A stretch of DNA of 7,243 nucleotides from positions 1-7,243 of the forward strand of contig JANLTU010000060.1 in the NCBI GenBank assembly GCA_031363085.1, given 5' to 3'. The notes under the pieces were generated by a model. It was not told the DNA's origin. It saw only the letters and a program-made list of their open reading frames with translations, and ran no database searches. Positions 4,557 through 7,243 of the stretch are shown in pieces (position 1 is the first letter of the stretch; the number at the start of each line of letters is the position of its first letter). Position numbers and translations under genes: made by a program. The DNA is from UBA6921 sp031363085. Its GTDB lineage: Bacteria; Pseudomonadota; Gammaproteobacteria; SG8-11.

Positions 4557-7243
4557 ATGTCTGAATCCTTTGTAATCAAAATGCCCCAGCTTTCCGACAC
4601 CATGACCGAAGGCGTGTTGGTCAGTTGGGAGAAAAAAATCGGCGATAAGATTTCACGTGGCGACATCGTGGCCACAGTCGAAACCGACAAGGCCATCATG
4701 GATGTCGAAGTGTTCCGTGAAGGGTATTTGTCCGGGCCGATGGCGGCGATCAATGCGGTGGTGCCCGTAGGCAACGCGATGGCATTTTTGGTGGATCGCG
4801 CCGAACAGGTGCAGGGCGGTGAGGCGATGCCAGTGGCGGCCGCGCCGAACCTCGCGGCTGCGCAAGCTGAGCCCAGCACGAACGCGCCGCAAGGCGTGGT
4901 GACGATCATTAAAATGCCCCAGCTCTCCGACACCATGACCGAAGGTGTGGTGGTGGCATGGACCAAAAATCCCGGCGATAAAATTTCACGCGGTGACGTG
5001 GTGGCGCAAGTCGAAACCGACAAAGCCATCATGGATGTGGAAGTGTTCAAGGAAGGTTTTCTGTCCGGGCCGCTGGTGGCAGTGGACAGCGTGGTCGCGG
5101 TCGGCAGTGCGCTGGCCTATCTGGTCGAGAAGGCGGGCCAAGTCGTGACTTCAACCAGCAGCGTGGTGCAAGGTGCGTCCGACTTAAACGTCACCAGCCC
5201 CTCGCATCAGGAGCCGCGCCATCAGTTGGCGGCTGCGCATCCGGCGCCCGGCCATCGCGCCCCGGCCACGCAGGCGTTTGCTACCACGCCCGCGCTGCGC
5301 CCGGACAACAAACACGCCACGCCGTACGCGCGCAAGCTCGCCGGCCAGTTTCATGTCAATCTCAACACCCTCAAGGGCAGCGGTCCCGGCGGCGCCATCG
5401 TGGCGCTGGATGTGAAACGCGCGCAACCGGTCGAACGCCCCAGCAGCATGGAGCAGCAGATTCCTGCGCATGCGATGCCCGAAGTGCAGGTGCCCGGCAA
5501 GGGCCGCGCGATGACGGCGATGGAGCGCGCCGTCAGTCATTCGATGACGGCGGCGTTGACCATGCCGACCTTCCGCGTCATGGTTAATGTCAAGCCCGAC
5601 GCCTTGATCAAAGCGTCGAAGAAAAAAGGCGTGTCGGTGACGGTGGCGATTGCCAAAGCCTGCGCGCTGGCGATCAAGAAACATCCCACCATCAACTGGG
5701 CTTACCAGCCGGTCGACAAGCTGGTGGAGCGCGACAACGTGGACGTCGGCATGGCGGTGTCGGCGGACGGCGGCGGCCTAGTGGTGCCGGTGTTGCGTCA
5801 TTGCGAAGCACGCACGCTGGAAGACTTAAGCAAAAACTGGAGCGAGCTGGTCGAGCGCGCGCGCAAGCGCCGCTTGACGCCTGAGCAATATGCCAACCCG
5901 ACCTTCATGGTGTCGAACATGGGCATGTTGGGCGTCGCCTATTTCGACGCGATACCCACACCCGGCACCGCCGCGATTCTGGCGATTTCATCCGCCGGCG
6001 CGGACGGCATGCCCTTGACCATCACCGCCGACCATCGCGTGGTGAACGGCGCCGAGGTTGCGCAGTATCTGGGCACGCTGAAAAAAGTCATCGAACAACC
6101 GGAGGACTGGATGGGACCGATGGGGCCGGCGATTCCGGAAGGTAAGTGGGATTACGACGTGGTGGTGATCGGCGGTGGGCCGGGCGGCGAAGACTGCGCA
6201 CGCGAGCTGGCCGAACACGGCGTGAACGTCGCGATGATCAGCGACGCACCCTTCCCCGGCGGTGAATGTTTATGGCGCGGCTGCATTCCCTCCAAGGCGT
6301 GGCGCGCGGCGGCGGATCGGTTACGCGACCGCGCGCACGACAGTCATCTGGGGGTCACTGGCACCACCAAAGGCAAGCTCGATTGGAGCAAGCTCGACGC
6401 GACGCGCCGCAAGATTCTGGAGACGCGCGGCGACATGGCGCTGAAGACCGACAAGGGCGTGAAGATCAAAGTGATCCAGGGCTTTGCATTTTTCGAAAGC
6501 GAGCATCGGGTATTCGTCGACACTTCGAAGAACAGCACCGATCCGTACGCCCGCCCGTTGCCGGGCGATGGCAGCAAGGGCGAGAGCCTCACCTTCGGCT
6601 GCGCGGTGATCGCCACTGGTGCGCCGCCGTTCGTGCCGCCGATTCCCGGTGCCGATGTTGGACTTAAAAGCGGCGGGGTGTTGACTTCAGACACAGTGTG
6701 GAATCTGCAAGCTGTGCCCAAGACCTTGGGTGTGGTCGGTGGCGGCGCCATCGGCATGGAAATGGCGCAGATTTTTCAGGACTTCGGCACGCAGGTCACG
6801 CTGCTCGAAGCGCAAGAGCGCATCCTCGCCGAAGTCGAGCCGGAGATTGCGAAGAGTTTGACGGCGGTGTTGAACGCCGATCCGAATCTGAAAATATTGA
6901 CCTCGATGAAGGTGAAGAAAATCAGCGGTAGCCCCGGCGCAATGGAAATGACTTACGAAGACGTCGACGGCAAAGCGCATACGCTGGCCTGCGACTACGT
7001 CGTGATGGCAACCGGCAAACGCCCGCTACTGGAACCGCTGAAGCTTGACAAGGCTGGTGTAATGAGCGAGAAGAGCATCGTCAAAGCGGACGCGCGTTGC
7101 CGTACTAATGTGCCGCATATTTTTGCCGTGGGTGATGTCATCGGCGGCTACATGCTGGCGCACACCGCCGGGCAGCAAGGGCGCGTCGCCGCAGCCAACA
7201 TTCTTGGCGAAGATGCCCGCTACGACCAGAACAAAGATTGCGG
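4557..7243 (+). CDS. pdhC: E2-E3 fusion: dihydrolipoamide acetyltransferase joined to dihydrolipoamide dehydrogenase (3' end beyond window)
   Basis: One uninterrupted frame of at least 895 residues, open at the right edge. E2 part: two lipoyl domains (about 1-80 and 112-191) with lipoylated Lys45 and Lys156 in ETDKAIMDVE; an Ala/Pro/His-rich linker; a peripheral subunit-binding domain (about 254-289, TPYARKLAGQF...GSGPGGAI); and the acetyltransferase core (about 316-515) with active-site His493 in DHRVVNGAEVA, where the usual Asp is Asn497. It moves acetyl from E1 to CoA. E3 part: FAD motif GGGPGG (539-544), redox cysteines Cys571 and Cys576 in GGECLWRGCIPSK, NAD motif GGGAIG (728-733) and the second FAD motif AVGDVIGG around Asp860. 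The C-terminal dimerisation domain with the catalytic His-Glu pair lies outside the window. The linker between E2 and E3 is only about 20 residues. The ATG has only a weak GGAA seven bases upstream. Specificity for pyruvate is inferred from the adjacent pdhA and pdhB. Confidence 0.92.
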   Translation, partial: MSESFVIKMPQLSDTMTEGVLVSWEKKIGDKISRGDIVATVETDKAIMDVEVFREGYLSGPMAAINAVVPVGNAMAFLVDRAEQVQGGEAMPVAAAPNLAAAQAEPSTNAPQGVVTIIKMPQLSDTMTEGVVVAWTKNPGDKISRGDVVAQVETDKAIMDVEVFKEGFLSGPLVAVDSVVAVGSALAYLVEKAGQVVTSTSSVVQGASDLNVTSPSHQEPRHQLAAAHPAPGHRAPATQAFATTPALRPDNKHATPYARKLAGQFHVNLNTLKGSGPGGAIVALDVKRAQPVERPSSMEQQIPAHAMPEVQVPGKGRAMTAMERAVSHSMTAALTMPTFRVMVNVKPDALIKASKKKGVSVTVAIAKACALAIKKHPTINWAYQPVDKLVERDNVDVGMAVSADGGGLVVPVLRHCEARTLEDLSKNWSELVERARKRRLTPEQYANPTFMVSNMGMLGVAYFDAIPTPGTAAILAISSAGADGMPLTITADHRVVNGAEVAQYLGTLKKVIEQPEDWMGPMGPAIPEGKWDYDVVVIGGGPGGEDCARELAEHGVNVAMISDAPFPGGECLWRGCIPSKAWRAAADRLRDRAHDSHLGVTGTTKGKLDWSKLDATRRKILETRGDMALKTDKGVKIKVIQGFAFFESEHRVFVDTSKNSTDPYARPLPGDGSKGESLTFGCAVIATGAPPFVPPIPGADVGLKSGGVLTSDTVWNLQAVPKTLGVVGGGAIGMEMAQIFQDFGTQVTLLEAQERILAEVEPEIAKSLTAVLNADPNLKILTSMKVKKISGSPGAMEMTYEDVDGKAHTLACDYVVMATGKRPLLEPLKLDKAGVMSEKSIVKADARCRTNVPHIFAVGDVIGGYMLAHTAGQQGRVAAANILGEDARYDQNKDC
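4578..5135 (+). repeat. Tandem lipoyl-domain duplication within E2
   Basis: Codons 4578-4802 and 4911-5135 encode two copies of a 75-residue lipoyl domain, offset by 333 bases, with 55 identical residues by hand count. Several stretches are nearly identical at DNA level, for example AAAATGCCCCAGCT and GACACCATGACCGAAGG. This points to a fairly recent internal duplication or continued gene conversion. Confidence 0.85.
6101..6113 (+). promoter_or_regulatory. Internal ribosome binding site and start for free E3
   Basis: GGAGG (6101-6105), a 5-base spacer and ATG (6111-6113) lie in frame exactly at the E2/E3 boundary. This is a stronger site than the one before the E2 start. Initiation here would give a separate E3 beginning MGPMGPAIPEGKWDYD. 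The preceding codon TGG (6108-6110) is one base from TGA, so this may be an ancestral stop/start junction. Use in the cell is inferred. Confidence 0.5.

Noticed and set aside
6266..6667. Plus-strand ORF in another frame inside the E3 region
   Set aside because: Arg-rich shadow of the E3 coding frame, with no motifs of its own.

Overview
The window looks like chromosomal DNA from a Gram-negative bacterium, probably a proteobacterium. The signs are a GC-rich backbone (58% in one hand-counted 60-base line of the E1 beta gene), a lipobox lipoprotein, a Sec-exported periplasmic protein, and a pyruvate dehydrogenase complex with a split alpha/beta E1. The genus cannot be read from the sequence. All genes I can support are on the + strand.

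Layout. Positions 1-160 are intergenic, with no convincing gene. Positions 161-1459 encode a probable outer-membrane or periplasmic lipoprotein with an Ig-like region and two carboxypeptidase-regulatory-like beta domains. A 115-bp gap follows, holding a perfect GGTCAA-C-TTGACC inverted repeat and a GC-rich hairpin. The pyruvate dehydrogenase genes start at 1575: pdhA (E1 alpha), then pdhB (E1 beta), overlapping by one base at TAATG. From 4557 a single reading frame encodes E2 (two lipoyl domains, peripheral subunit-binding domain, acetyltransferase core). It continues in frame, with no stop, into dihydrolipoamide dehydrogenase (E3) and runs off the right edge.

Two things stand out. First, E2 and E3 are fused. 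The junction carries GGAGG, five bases, then an in-frame ATG at 6111, and the codon just before that ATG is TGG, one base from TGA. It looks like a former stop/start boundary that has been read through, and free E3 may still be made from it.

Second, the pdh operon is interrupted between E1 beta and E2-E3 by two AT-richer genes of a different character (3602-4177 and 4180-4533). One is a secreted helical protein of unknown family. The other is a 117-residue protein with an L,D-transpeptidase-like His/Cys active-site motif, resembling the DUF2778/Tlde1 type VI secretion peptidoglycan effectors. The pair reads as a possible immunity-effector cassette lodged inside a housekeeping operon. A 13-of-14-base direct repeat brackets the first of these genes.

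The pdh products together would convert pyruvate, CoA and NAD+ to acetyl-CoA, CO2 and NADH. Two catalytic motifs deviate from the textbook form: GDG to GDA in E1 alpha, and HxxxDG to HxxxNG in E2.
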